Below, piece after piece: positions 23,757 to 32,054 of a stretch of DNA of 32,142 bases (position 1 is the first letter of the stretch; every line of letters starts with the position of its first letter). The DNA is from Albidovulum sp. bin36 (GTDB taxonomy: Bacteria; Pseudomonadota; Alphaproteobacteria; Rhodobacterales; Rhodobacteraceae). The DNA is taken from the NCBI GenBank assembly GCA_002238565.1, contig MPMP01000062.1, positions 1-32,142 of the forward strand, given 5' to 3'. Position numbers and translations under genes: made by a program. The notes beneath the pieces were generated by a model. That model was not told the DNA's origin, searched no databases, and was given only the letters and a program-made list of their open reading frames with translations.

Positions 23757-25649
23757 ATGCTGCGAATCGACAATTTAACCTACCGGATCGGCAATCGCGT
23801 GCTGTTCGACCGGGCGTGCGCGGTTGTCAACGCCGGCCAACGCGTGGGATTCGTCGGTCGTAACGGAGCAGGGAAGACGACTCTTCTGCGTCTGATCGCA
23901 GGGGCGATCGAACCGGAAGACGGTATAGCCCGCGTGTCTGAACGCTGGCGGGTCGGCGTGACAAGTCAGGAAGCGCCGTCGGGTTCGCAGAACTTGGTTG
24001 AGACTGTGCTCGCCGCAGACCACGAACTTGCCGCCTTGCAGCGCGAGGTCGCGACCGCAACCGATCACGCCCGCATAGCTGACATTCACGAACGCCTTCG
24101 CGACAAGGAGGCGCATAGCGCACCAGCCCGCGCCGCTCGCATTCTCGACGGACTCGGGTTCGATCAGGAGTCTCAGCTGCAGCCGCTCGACACTTTTTCC
24201 GGTGGGTGGCGAATGCGGGTTATGCTTGCTGCGCTGCTCTTCACGCGACCCGATCTTCTGCTACTCGACGAGCCAACCAATCATCTCGATCTCGAGGCCG
24301 CGATGTGGCTGCAATCGTACCTGCGGCGATACGACGGAACCGTGATCATCGTAAGTCACGACCGTGATCTCCTGAACAGCGTCGCCCAGAAAATCCTACA
24401 CCTTGAACACGGCAAGCTGAACCTCTACCAGGGCGGCTACGACGCATTCGAACGAACGCGGCGCATGCATCTCGAACATGATGCGAAATTGCGCGCGCGC
24501 CAAGAGGATCAGCGCGCTCGCATTCAGAAGTTTGTCGACCGGTTCCGATACAAGGCCACCAAGGCGCGGCAGGCTCAGTCGCGGCTGAAACTTCTGGATC
24601 GCATGGAGCCGATCCCCGAGCGCCGGGATGAAGCTAGCGTCGTCTTCCGGTTTCCCGACCCCGAAGCTCTCGCGTCTCCGCTGTTCAGCGCCCGGGATGT
24701 ATCGGTCGGCTATAACGAAGAACCGGTCCTGCAACGGCTCACGCTACGGTTGGACTACGACGACAGGATCGCGCTGCTAGGCGCTAACGGAAACGGCAAA
24801 TCGACCTTGATCCGACTGCTTGCAGGTCGTCTGTCTCCGTTGGGCGGCGACGTCTCGGTCGCGCCCAAGCTGCGGGTGGGTTACTTCACGCAGCATCAGG
24901 CCGACGAGCTTGATCCCGAAGCAACGCCGATCATTGAGTTGACGCGGAGGAGGCCAAAGGATTCGCCGGAAAGGATTCGATCGCAGCTTGCGCGGTTTGG
25001 ATTTTCGCAGGAGCGCGCCCTAACCGAAGTTGCGAACCTATCGGGAGGGGAAATGGCGCGTCTGGTATTTGCACTGATAACGGCAGACGCACCCCACATC
25101 CTGCTACTGGACGAACCGACTAACCATCTTGATGTAGATTCGCGCCAGGCGCTGATCCAGGCGATCAATGACTTCGCAGGCGCCGTGGTCATTGTTACCC
25201 ATGACCCGAATGTGATCAAGCTCACGGCAAACCACTTCTGGCTAGTTGCGAACGGAACCGCGGCGCCGTTCGACGGCGACTTGAAGGATTATCGGAACAT
25301 CCTGCTGTCCGGCCCGGTCGACGGAACGCGTGGGAGGGCGGCGACAGCTGCGACTCCGCTACCGGATCTAAAGAATAAACGGGATAAGCGGAGACTTTCG
25401 GCAGTGCGCCGCCAAGCTCTGACACCGCTTCGCCAGGATCTGAAACACGCCGAGCGAACGATTGAGCAACTGACGGCTAGGAAGGCCGAGCTTGAAACGG
25501 CGATGGCTGATCCCGAGTATTACAACGGCGGCAGCGAAAAGATGGTCGAGCATCAGATTCATCTACGACAGGTTGCCCGCGATCTGGAGCGGGCCGAAGA
25601 GCGGTGGCTGGAATTGCAGGAGCAGTGGGAAAGCGTCCAATTGGCGTAG
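23757..25649 (+). CDS. ABC-F family ATPase, YheS-type
   Basis: The 630-residue protein has two ATP-binding cassettes and no membrane segments. Cassette 1 has Walker A GRNGAGKTT, signature FSGGWRMR, Walker B LLLLDEPTNHLD and VSHDRDLL. A charged inter-domain linker follows (RYKATKARQAQSRLKLLDRM). Cassette 2 has GANGNGKST, LSGGEMAR, LLLLDEPTNHLD and VTHDPNVI. A C-terminal coiled coil (~540-630) ends the protein. Layout and length match E. coli YheS; ABC-F proteins act on the ribosome E-site. ATG 23757 begins the first beta strand; the frame continues upstream, but that part is unlike the family. Arg and Leu codons (CGT/CGC, CTG/CTC, few AGA/AGG) differ from nearby genes, and a dead IS630 piece follows, so recent acquisition is possible. 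Confidence 0.95.
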   Translation: MLRIDNLTYRIGNRVLFDRACAVVNAGQRVGFVGRNGAGKTTLLRLIAGAIEPEDGIARVSERWRVGVTSQEAPSGSQNLVETVLAADHELAALQREVATATDHARIADIHERLRDKEAHSAPARAARILDGLGFDQESQLQPLDTFSGGWRMRVMLAALLFTRPDLLLLDEPTNHLDLEAAMWLQSYLRRYDGTVIIVSHDRDLLNSVAQKILHLEHGKLNLYQGGYDAFERTRRMHLEHDAKLRARQEDQRARIQKFVDRFRYKATKARQAQSRLKLLDRMEPIPERRDEASVVFRFPDPEALASPLFSARDVSVGYNEEPVLQRLTLRLDYDDRIALLGANGNGKSTLIRLLAGRLSPLGGDVSVAPKLRVGYFTQHQADELDPEATPIIELTRRRPKDSPERIRSQLARFGFSQERALTEVANLSGGEMARLVFALITADAPHILLLDEPTNHLDVDSRQALIQAINDFAGAVVIVTHDPNVIKLTANHFWLVANGTAAPFDGDLKDYRNILLSGPVDGTRGRAATAATPLPDLKNKRDKRRLSAVRRQALTPLRQDLKHAERTIEQLTARKAELETAMADPEYYNGGSEKMVEHQIHLRQVARDLERAEERWLELQEQWESVQLA

Positions 25650-25696
25650 CCTTCCGGCGGGCCTTTCAAAAACCTCGTTGGCTAGGATAGGCGTGA

Positions 25697-26029
25697 ATGC
25701 CATGCCTCAGCCGCCGCCTCCTCGACTTCTCGGCGGCCGGCGCGGCCGGAAATTACGGCGCGGCGATCCTCGGCGGCGCCGGATGGCACGGCTCGAAGGC
25801 TCTCGAGGCCCCGGAAAACTCGGCGCTCGTTCGCCTTCCGCTCTACAGCCCGGAACTCAATCCAGTCGGGCAAGTGTTCAACTTCATCAAGCCGAACTAC
25901 CTTTCCAATCGCATGTTCGAAACGGTCGAAGACATCTGGAGCGGCATCGCCGGCGGATGGGAAAAGTTCATGGGCGACTGGGGCCGCGTCCGCTCTCCTG
26001 CCTTCCGAAAGCGGGCGATGATCCAATGA
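25697..26029 (+). pseudogene. IS630-family transposase remnant (C-terminal part)
   Basis: The ~110-codon frame ends with the C-terminal half of an IS630 transposase: GAGWHGSKALEAPENSALV, then LPLYSPELNPVGQVFNFIK and NYLSNRMFETVEDIWSGIA. In intact members the first segment reads ..LDGAGWH.. and the second ..SPELNPVE... Here both acidic residues are Gly (ILGGAGWH and NPVGQ), so the second Asp and the Glu of the DDE triad are gone. The N-terminal half is absent. A stop precedes the first ATG, and no Shine-Dalgarno or terminal repeat was recognised. It is therefore a decayed fragment lying between the ABC-F gene and the envelope transport operon. Confidence 0.82.
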
Positions 26030-26059
26030 CTCGATGACTAGCAGTCGCGAATAAACCGG

Positions 26060-26065
26060 TATAAC
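26060..26065 (+). promoter_or_regulatory. Candidate -10 box of the envelope transport operon
   Basis: TATAAC lies 27 bases before ATG 26093. No good -35 box is found at 16-18 bases upstream, so an activator may be needed or the match may be chance. GGGAA, 10 bases before the ATG, could serve as a weak ribosome binding site. Confidence 0.28.
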
Positions 26066-26092
26066 AGGTCACAATTTACGGGAATTAGTATT

Positions 26093-26845
26093 ATGCGGCC
26101 AATCACCATACTTCTCGCGGCTACCATAGCTTTAACGGCCTTCCAGGCGGCGGCAAGCGAAAACGCGCGAGACATCGTCAAAGCGGCAATCGATCAATGG
26201 CGCGGTTTCTCGTCGCGCGGCGTGATTACGATGAAGATTCATCGACCCGATTGGGAGCGCACCATGACATTGCGCAGTTGGACGCGAGGCAATGACGAAT
26301 CGCTCGTGAGGGTCATCAAGCCGAGGCGAGATGCCGGAAACGCTACGCTGGCGAAGAAAGGCAGCATGTGGACGTATTCGCCAAAGGTAAATCGCGTTAT
26401 CAAGATTCCATCGTCCATGATGAACCGGAATTGGATGGGTTCGGACTTTTCGAACAAGGAGATCAGCCGTTCGGACGATATTGTCGATCAGTACGATCAC
26501 AAGCTTATGGAAACCCGCCGCAGCCGAGGGCATGAAGTCTACGTTATCCAGTCGATTCCCCATGAGGAAGCGGCCGTTGTCTGGGGACGCGAAGTGCTGA
26601 AGATTCGCGACGACAACATCGTTCTCGAGCATTCCTTCTACGATCAGGACGGCGCGCACGTGAAATCGCTGTTGACGCAGGCGATTGGCAAGAGCGGCGG
26701 GAGGACGATTGCGATCCGCCAGAGAATGTCCAAAGTCGAAGTGGAAGACGAGTGGACTGAAATCCGCGTGGACGAGATGGAATTCGATATCAAGCTGCGC
26801 GACACCCTGTTTACGCTGTCCAATCTACAGAATCCAAGGGAATGA
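26093..26845 (+). CDS. LolA-like outer membrane lipoprotein-sorting protein
   Basis: The 250-residue protein has a clear signal peptide (MRPITILLAATIALTAFQAAA, cleavage near AAA/SE), so it is periplasmic. The mature part resembles the LolA-like family of outer membrane lipoprotein-sorting proteins (PF17131 type). It shows a helix then antiparallel strands, with VITMKIHRPDWERTMTLRSW, the KKGSMWTYSPKVNRVIKIP strand pair, MNRNWMGSDFSNKEI and EMEFDIKLRDTLFTLSNLQNP. LolA itself carries lipoproteins between the inner and outer membranes in an open hydrophobic half-barrel; this relative may carry another lipid. The stop overlaps the first permease start by 4 bases (ATGA), making it the first gene of a five-gene operon. 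Confidence 0.9.
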   Translation: MRPITILLAATIALTAFQAAASENARDIVKAAIDQWRGFSSRGVITMKIHRPDWERTMTLRSWTRGNDESLVRVIKPRRDAGNATLAKKGSMWTYSPKVNRVIKIPSSMMNRNWMGSDFSNKEISRSDDIVDQYDHKLMETRRSRGHEVYVIQSIPHEEAAVVWGREVLKIRDDNIVLEHSFYDQDGAHVKSLLTQAIGKSGGRTIAIRQRMSKVEVEDEWTEIRVDEMEFDIKLRDTLFTLSNLQNPRE

Positions 26846-28071
26846 GCATCACTCTCCGTCTGGCGTGGCGCAATCTATGGCGCCAGCCCAGACGCACTTG
26901 GCTGACGGCCGGCGCCATGGTGTTTTCCAACGTCCTCCTTATCTTTCTTATCGCACTGCAGCTTGGCACCTACCAGGCGATGATCGACAACACGCTCGGC
27001 GCGTTTTCCGGCCATCTGCAAGTACAGCGATCCGGGTACAAGGAGAATCAGCGGATTCGACAAGTCGTACCTCGAATTCGCGATGTCGCCGAGGAGTTGC
27101 GCTCCGGACTAGGCTTGAATTCAGTTGCTGCGAGAGGCGAAGCCTTCGCGCTCGCATCCAGCGCAAGTCGCACCTACGGCATCCGGATTATCGGCGTCGA
27201 GCCTGAATTCGAGCCGCGCGCGTCCAGGATTCCAAGCCTTGTCAACGCGGGTCGCTTCCTCGACGACCCGGTCGCTCCGGAAATCGTCGTGGGCGAAATC
27301 CTGGCGCTGAATCTAAAGGCCCAAGTCGGGGACGAGCTAACGATCCTCGGGAGCGCGCGAGACGGTTCGTTCGCGGCTGCGGTCGTGAATATCGTCGGAG
27401 TATTCGATAGCGGCTTGGACGAGCTGGATCGCTCGCTCGCGCAAATGCCGCTGGAGTTCTTCCAGGAAACATTTGCGATGAATGGCGCGGGACACGCCGT
27501 GGTTATCAACGCGCCCGGCCTATTCGAAGTCGAGTCCGTTGCGGAGAAAGCGAATTCGCTGCTTCCGCGCGGTCAGAACTTGGTTGTCCATGACTGGAAT
27601 GATCTCCAGCCTGGCCTCAGGCAGGCGATTCAAGCGGATTTGATAGGCTCGTGGTTTATGTACGGGATACTGGTGATCCTGGTTATGTTCAGCGTGCTCA
27701 ACACTCAGCTGATGTCCGTTCTGGAACGTACAAAAGAATTCGGAATCGTTTTGTCTCTTGGCTTATCGTCTGGTCGACTAGGCAGGCTGGTGCTGCTGGA
27801 GACCGTCTTGATCGGATTGATCGGGCTTGCTCTCGGCGTTGCGCTCGGAGGAATCGCGACGAGTTGGTTTGAGACGCACGGCTTTACTTACCCGGGTATG
27901 GAAGAGATGGCGCAGCAGTTTAATGTTCCGGACCGTTTCTATCCAGATCTCAATGCGATTTCGCTGTTCGCCGGGCCGGTTGTCGTGTTCGCCGGCAGCG
28001 TTCTCGCGGCGATTTATCCCATGGCCCGTCTGCATTGGCTGCGACCTGTTCAAGCGATGAGGTCGGCATGA
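26842..28071 (+). CDS. ABC transporter permease, FtsX/LolCE-type (first of two)
   Basis: The 409-residue inner-membrane protein has the FtsX/MacB permease layout. A short cytoplasmic N-terminus (ITLRLAWRNLWRQPRRTW) is followed by TM1 (~20-42) and a large periplasmic domain (~43-270). Three C-terminal TM helices follow, at about 277-300, 318-345 and 372-395. VLNTQLMSVLERTKEFGIVLSLGLSS, between TM2 and TM3, is the usual ATPase-coupling region. In LolCDE and MacB such permeases extract lipoproteins or drive periplasmic conformational work rather than moving solutes across the membrane. It overlaps the LolA-like gene by 4 bases and the second permease by 4 bases, so the subunits are made in a coupled way. 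Confidence 0.92.
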   Translation: MSITLRLAWRNLWRQPRRTWLTAGAMVFSNVLLIFLIALQLGTYQAMIDNTLGAFSGHLQVQRSGYKENQRIRQVVPRIRDVAEELRSGLGLNSVAARGEAFALASSASRTYGIRIIGVEPEFEPRASRIPSLVNAGRFLDDPVAPEIVVGEILALNLKAQVGDELTILGSARDGSFAAAVVNIVGVFDSGLDELDRSLAQMPLEFFQETFAMNGAGHAVVINAPGLFEVESVAEKANSLLPRGQNLVVHDWNDLQPGLRQAIQADLIGSWFMYGILVILVMFSVLNTQLMSVLERTKEFGIVLSLGLSSGRLGRLVLLETVLIGLIGLALGVALGGIATSWFETHGFTYPGMEEMAQQFNVPDRFYPDLNAISLFAGPVVVFAGSVLAAIYPMARLHWLRPVQAMRSA

Positions 28072-29300
28072 TCGCAACCTCCGGCATCGTCTTCCGGCTC
28101 GCGTGGAGAAACCTGTGGCGCAACTATCGCCGCACCGCAATAATTCTGGCCGCTATCGCCGCGGGAATTTGGGCCATGATCTTCATGATTGCCTTTACGC
28201 GCGGCATGATCGAAAGCATGGTTTCCGACGGCATTCGGTCCATACCGGGCCACGTTCAAATTCATCATCCGGACTTTAGGAACGACCCGACGGTCGACAA
28301 TTTGATGTCGAGACCGGGCGGTGAGCTTGCCGCCTCGCTTGACGGGAAGGACGTGGCTGCTTGGAGCAGCCGCGTTCGCGTGCCCGCCGTCATCTCCAGC
28401 GAGCGGGGATCGCGGGGCGTAACGCTTGTCGGAATCGATCCGGTCGCCGAAACTTCGATCTCGTTCGTTGCCGACGACGTTGTTGAAGGCCGGCATTTGG
28501 AGGATGATCGGGACAGGGGGCTGGTCCTTGGCCGGCGGTTGCTGGAGCGGCTTGAATCGGATGTCGGCAAGCGAGTTGTCGTCATGACCCAAGGCGCCGA
28601 CAACGACATTGTAGACCGAGGGTTTCGAGTTGTCGGAGTTTATGAATCGGAGATTGCTTCCACCGAGGAAGCTTTTGCATTTGCCGGGCGCGCCACGCTT
28701 CAGGAACTGCTAGGAATCGGCGACCGCGTATCCGAGATTGCGGTACTCGGCACGGACCGCCGAGAGGCTGAGCAGCTTTACCTCCGGCTAGCGGACACTG
28801 CCGGCGCCGATGTCGAAGTTCTGCCCTGGTACGAGCTGAATAGCTACCTCGGCGCCACGATGCGAACGATGGACGGGTTCGTTATCGTGTGGATCGTCGT
28901 GATTTTCTTGGCTCTGTCGTTTGGCTTCGTCAACACTCTAGTGATGGCGGTGTTCGAGCGCGTGAGGGAAATCGGCCTAATGATGGCCCTTGGAATGAAG
29001 CCCCGCACCATAGTTGCGCAAATTGTCGCGGAGTCGATTTTGCTCCTCGCGATCGGCCTGGCGGCGGGAAACGTCCTTGCCTGGGCCACAATATATTCTC
29101 TGAGCGACGGGATAGACTTCTCTTTCGTTGGAGAAGGACTCGAAATAATGGGCGCCGCCAGCGTGCTGAAGCCGTCGCTTGGGATCGGAGACGTTTTACT
29201 GTCAACCGCGATCGTACTCGGGCTCGGATTTTTGGCAAGCCTGTCGCCGGCCATTCGGGCGTCTCGCTACCAGCCGGTAGAGGCTTTAACGAAGGAATAA
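28068..29300 (+). CDS. ABC transporter permease, FtsX/LolCE-type (second of two)
   Basis: The 410-residue product is built like the first permease. RLAWRNLWRNYRRTAIIL leads into TM1 (~20-42), a periplasmic domain with HVQIHHPDFRNDPTVDNLMS follows, and three C-terminal helices end the protein. The coupling segment is FVNTLVMAVFERVREIGLMMALGM and the end is SPAIRASRYQPVEALTKE. ATG 28068 overlaps the stop of the first permease as ATGA and is preferred over a start 11 codons earlier. The two permeases share the N-terminal AWRNLWR motif and probably form a heterodimer, like LolC/LolE. The ATPase gene begins 3 bases after the stop. Confidence 0.92.
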   Translation: MIATSGIVFRLAWRNLWRNYRRTAIILAAIAAGIWAMIFMIAFTRGMIESMVSDGIRSIPGHVQIHHPDFRNDPTVDNLMSRPGGELAASLDGKDVAAWSSRVRVPAVISSERGSRGVTLVGIDPVAETSISFVADDVVEGRHLEDDRDRGLVLGRRLLERLESDVGKRVVVMTQGADNDIVDRGFRVVGVYESEIASTEEAFAFAGRATLQELLGIGDRVSEIAVLGTDRREAEQLYLRLADTAGADVEVLPWYELNSYLGATMRTMDGFVIVWIVVIFLALSFGFVNTLVMAVFERVREIGLMMALGMKPRTIVAQIVAESILLLAIGLAAGNVLAWATIYSLSDGIDFSFVGEGLEIMGAASVLKPSLGIGDVLLSTAIVLGLGFLASLSPAIRASRYQPVEALTKE

Positions 29301-29303
29301 GCG

Positions 29304-29993
29304 ATGAACTCGGTCCGTTGCGCGGATCTGCGCAAGACCTACAAGCAGGGGGATCAAGATGTCATCGGGCTCGATGGCGTGAGCCTAGAGGTTGAACAGG
29401 AAGGTTTCGTATGCCTGCGGTCGCCGTCCGGCGCGGGCAAGACGACGCTCCTAAACGCGATGGGCGGACTTGACCGGCCGGACAGCGGCGAAGTTTACGT
29501 GGCCGGCAAGCGCATTGACAACCTTTCCAAAGGGAAGCTTGCGGAAATGCGGCTGCGCAATATCGGGTTCGTCTTTCAAGCCTACAATCTAATCCCGGTG
29601 CTCACGGCGATGGAGAACGTGGAGTTTGTCATGCATCTTCAAGGCGTCCCCGCGCCCGAGCGCGCAAAGCGCGCCGGCGAAGCGCTGAACGAAGTGGGCC
29701 TGGAAGGCCTGGAAAACCGGCGCCCCGCGAAAATGTCCGGCGGACAGCAGCAGCGGGTCGCCGTCGCCCGCGCTATCGTGTCTAGGCCGGCAATCGTGCT
29801 GGCGGACGAACCGACCGCGAACCTCGATTCCAGCTCGGCAAGGCATCTTATGGCATTATTCGCTAGAATAAATGAAACCCGCGGAACAACGTTTGTAATT
29901 GCAACCCACGACGAGATGGTCATGAGCTACGCCAAGCGGCTCATAAGGATGCGTGATGGGAAAATCGTCGAGGACCAACTGCAGGAAACCTGA
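29304..29993 (+). CDS. ABC transporter ATP-binding protein, LolD/MacB-type
   Basis: The 229-residue ATPase matches the LolD/MacB group. It has a Walker A region FVCLRSPSGAGKTTLLN, Q-loop IGFVFQAYNLIPVLTAMENV, signature MSGGQQQRVAVARAI, Walker B IVLADEPTANLDS and H-loop FVIATHDEMV. It should power the two preceding permeases. The Walker A is odd: the first glycine of the P-loop consensus GxxxxGK[ST] is Ser40 here, encoded TCG, while the rest of the loop is intact. The signature has Met in place of the usual Leu. The start lies 3 bases after the second permease, and its 3' end overlaps the outer-membrane protein gene by 38 bases. Confidence 0.94.
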   Translation: MNSVRCADLRKTYKQGDQDVIGLDGVSLEVEQEGFVCLRSPSGAGKTTLLNAMGGLDRPDSGEVYVAGKRIDNLSKGKLAEMRLRNIGFVFQAYNLIPVLTAMENVEFVMHLQGVPAPERAKRAGEALNEVGLEGLENRRPAKMSGGQQQRVAVARAIVSRPAIVLADEPTANLDSSSARHLMALFARINETRGTTFVIATHDEMVMSYAKRLIRMRDGKIVEDQLQET

Positions 29994-31269
29994 ATTCTCG
30001 TCGAGGCCGGCGAACCGGGTTGCGGTGTCGGCAGCGCTGTGCTGCTTTGCGCTATCGGCGCAGTCTTCCGATTTCTCGTTCGGCGGTCACATTAAATTCG
30101 GTTTGGCCAATACTGCCTATCCGGACTCTAGCCGCTTCCGCGAGTGGACAGGCGCCAGCACCGAGGACTTTACATTCGGCGCCCGGTTGAACTTGGATTG
30201 GAGCAAGAACAGTTGGGACATTCGAGCGGAAGCTCAGATCGAGGCGCTCGGCGGCGACTCCATCCAGATCTCGCGCAACGCCGGCGACAATTCGGCATTG
30301 TTTGCCGGGTTGCCGAATGACGACCGCAGACTCTTCGACCTTACGCGCACTATCGCCGACAAGGACGGGCATGCCGCTCTCGTTCGCCTGGACAGACTTT
30401 CGTTCGGCTACTCGGGCGAAAAGGGCGTGATTCGGATTGGGCGGCAGGCGTTTACCTGGGGCAACGGTCTGATTTTCAACACAGTGATGGATATATTCAA
30501 CCCATTCGATCCGACTGCGTTGGACAAGGAATACAAGCCGGGCGATGACATGCTGTACGGGCAGTACCTGCGAGAAAGCGGCGACGATCTTCAAGCCGTA
30601 CTGGTGTTTCGTCGCGATCCCGCAACCGGCGAAGTTAAAGCGGACCAGAGCTCGTTCGCCGCCAAATACCGCGGCTTTTCCGAAGCCGGCGAGTATGACG
30701 CGCTGGTTGCCAGCCATTACGGCGAAAGCCTCATCGGCTTCGGCGGGAATCGAACTGTCATGGGCGAGGTGCTTTGGCGCGGCGATTTCGCCGCCACGTT
30801 CGTCGATGACGGCAGCGTCGTGCCGTCGGCAGTCACAAGCCTGACGCATTCCTTTGAGCTAGGCGGCCGGAACGTAATTGCGGCGATCGAGTACCACTTT
30901 AACGGATTTGGCCAGCGCGGCGGTCGCTACGATGCGGCTTCACTGCAATCGAACCGGCATCTGCTCACGCGTATCGCGCGCGGCGAATTGTTTAATCTTG
31001 GACGGCACTACCTTGGATTGACGGCGACGATCGAAGTCTCGCCGCTGTTCCTTCTTACTCCGAATCTGTTCGTGAATGTCGAGGACCGGAGCGCCCTTCT
31101 CCAGCTTGCCGCCCGAGGCGACATAGGCGAAGAAATGCTGCTTCTCGGTTCGTTGAACGTGCCCGTCGGTCTGACGGGTACGGAATTCGGCGGTATCGCA
31201 TCGACGACATCCGACTTGCCGTCATCCATTGGCCCAAGCTTGTCCGTTCAATTATCCGCATATTTTTAA
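29956..31269 (+). CDS. Outer-membrane beta-barrel protein of the LolCDE-like operon
   Basis: The 437-residue protein has a long basic N-region, a hydrophobic signal core (VAVSAALCCFALSA) and probable cleavage around residues 36-38. It then shows alternating beta strands (FSFGGHIKFGLANT, FGARLNLDWSKNSWDIRAEAQI, IRIGRQAFTWGNGLIF) and ends in Phe (VQLSAYF), the usual signal for outer-membrane assembly by BAM. The segment NPFDPTALDKEYKPGDDMLYGQ is strongly patterned and may form a plug or loop. I do not assign a named family; it may resemble DUF1302-like barrels found with LolA-like proteins. ATG 29956 was chosen because AGGA is 6 bases upstream; GTG 29953 is adjacent. It overlaps the ATPase gene by 38 bases. 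Confidence 0.85.
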   Translation: MGKSSRTNCRKPEFSSRPANRVAVSAALCCFALSAQSSDFSFGGHIKFGLANTAYPDSSRFREWTGASTEDFTFGARLNLDWSKNSWDIRAEAQIEALGGDSIQISRNAGDNSALFAGLPNDDRRLFDLTRTIADKDGHAALVRLDRLSFGYSGEKGVIRIGRQAFTWGNGLIFNTVMDIFNPFDPTALDKEYKPGDDMLYGQYLRESGDDLQAVLVFRRDPATGEVKADQSSFAAKYRGFSEAGEYDALVASHYGESLIGFGGNRTVMGEVLWRGDFAATFVDDGSVVPSAVTSLTHSFELGGRNVIAAIEYHFNGFGQRGGRYDAASLQSNRHLLTRIARGELFNLGRHYLGLTATIEVSPLFLLTPNLFVNVEDRSALLQLAARGDIGEEMLLLGSLNVPVGLTGTEFGGIASTTSDLPSSIGPSLSVQLSAYF

Positions 31270-32054
31270 ACCCGGGCGGTCAACATTCGTCGCGACGATT
31301 CCAAAGCCGCTCGCGCGGCTCGAACCGTTTCGGCATCGGCGGGTACATCCTTTCGCGCATGACCAGGCGGTTTGCTTTTTCTGCGGCGTTTCATGTGTAA
31401 GTGTTCGGTCGAGCGGTGACGATCCGTGGTGTCTGACTGTCGCCGATGCCCTGGACGCTGCCATGAACGGTTGTCCGGAGCGCGCGCCGCGCGGACTGCG
31501 CAATCGTGCCGGGGTTCCCTAAAAACCGTGAACGGGGGAACCGCCAATTGCTTAATTTAATGTGGTTGCTCAGAGCCTTCTTCAAGAATTTGCTCCGCGA
31601 TTGTTCCTACCATTTCTTTCTTGTCCCTCGCTTCAGGTCCTAGCCTTTCGATAACCGCGACCGGCCGCTGCCGAGTTGAATGGAGCTGCTGCCTAATTTC
31701 GTCGGCAAGTGTTGGCGAGTGCCAGTGGCGCGGCTAGCGCCGCCTCGGACCGCAAATGATCCGGGGATCGATTCGACCCAGCTCCGCAAGCCCATATCGG
31801 CCAAACCGACCGGCAAGTCCCTCGCGGACCGCCGAACCAGGCAATGCGCTTGATCGGAACGCGGCAATTTCCAATATATTCTCCGCGGTAGTAGAGCGGC
31901 GAAATGCCGAACTGTCCCTCGCCGCGCCGGAATCGTAAATAGGCCGCGAATTAATCGGCAAAATTTCAATTTCCGGAACGCGTCCGCGCGCACTCGCCGA
32001 GTGCCGCGTCGGGTTGAGTCTCCCGTCCGGTCGATACCGACGGGCGCGCGGATT
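31270..32054. other. 785-bp right-hand region without an intact gene
   Basis: No complete, well-supported gene is seen. The minus strand carries coding-like fragments. One is an interrupted frame at 31557-31961. Another is a 42-codon frame from ATG 31394 to a stop at 31266 that overlaps the outer-membrane protein stop tail-to-tail; it is basic at the N-terminus, helical after that, and has no Shine-Dalgarno. No hairpin terminator for the preceding operon was recognised. Confidence 0.5.
31557..31961 (-). pseudogene. Coding-like frame interrupted by an in-frame TAG
   Basis: Reading the minus strand from about 31961, a 75-codon stretch with natural composition (TTAENILEIAAFRSSAL, VREGLAGRFGRYGLAELGRI) reaches TAG at 31734-31736. 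The same frame then continues for 58 codons as an even more protein-like segment (TLADEIRQQLHSTRQRPVAV, ERLGPEARDKKEMVGTIAEQ, ILEEG) to TAA at 31557. No start codon stands between the TAG and the conserved-looking part. The frame is also in phase with the partial gene at the right edge, from which TGA at 32055-32057 separates it. The simplest view is a decaying gene. I cannot name the family. Confidence 0.4.

Noticed and set aside
29953..30025. Later start for the outer-membrane protein to avoid overlap with the ATPase
   Set aside because: A later GTG would remove the basic n-region of the signal peptide; ATG 29956 has AGGA at a proper distance, so the overlap is accepted.
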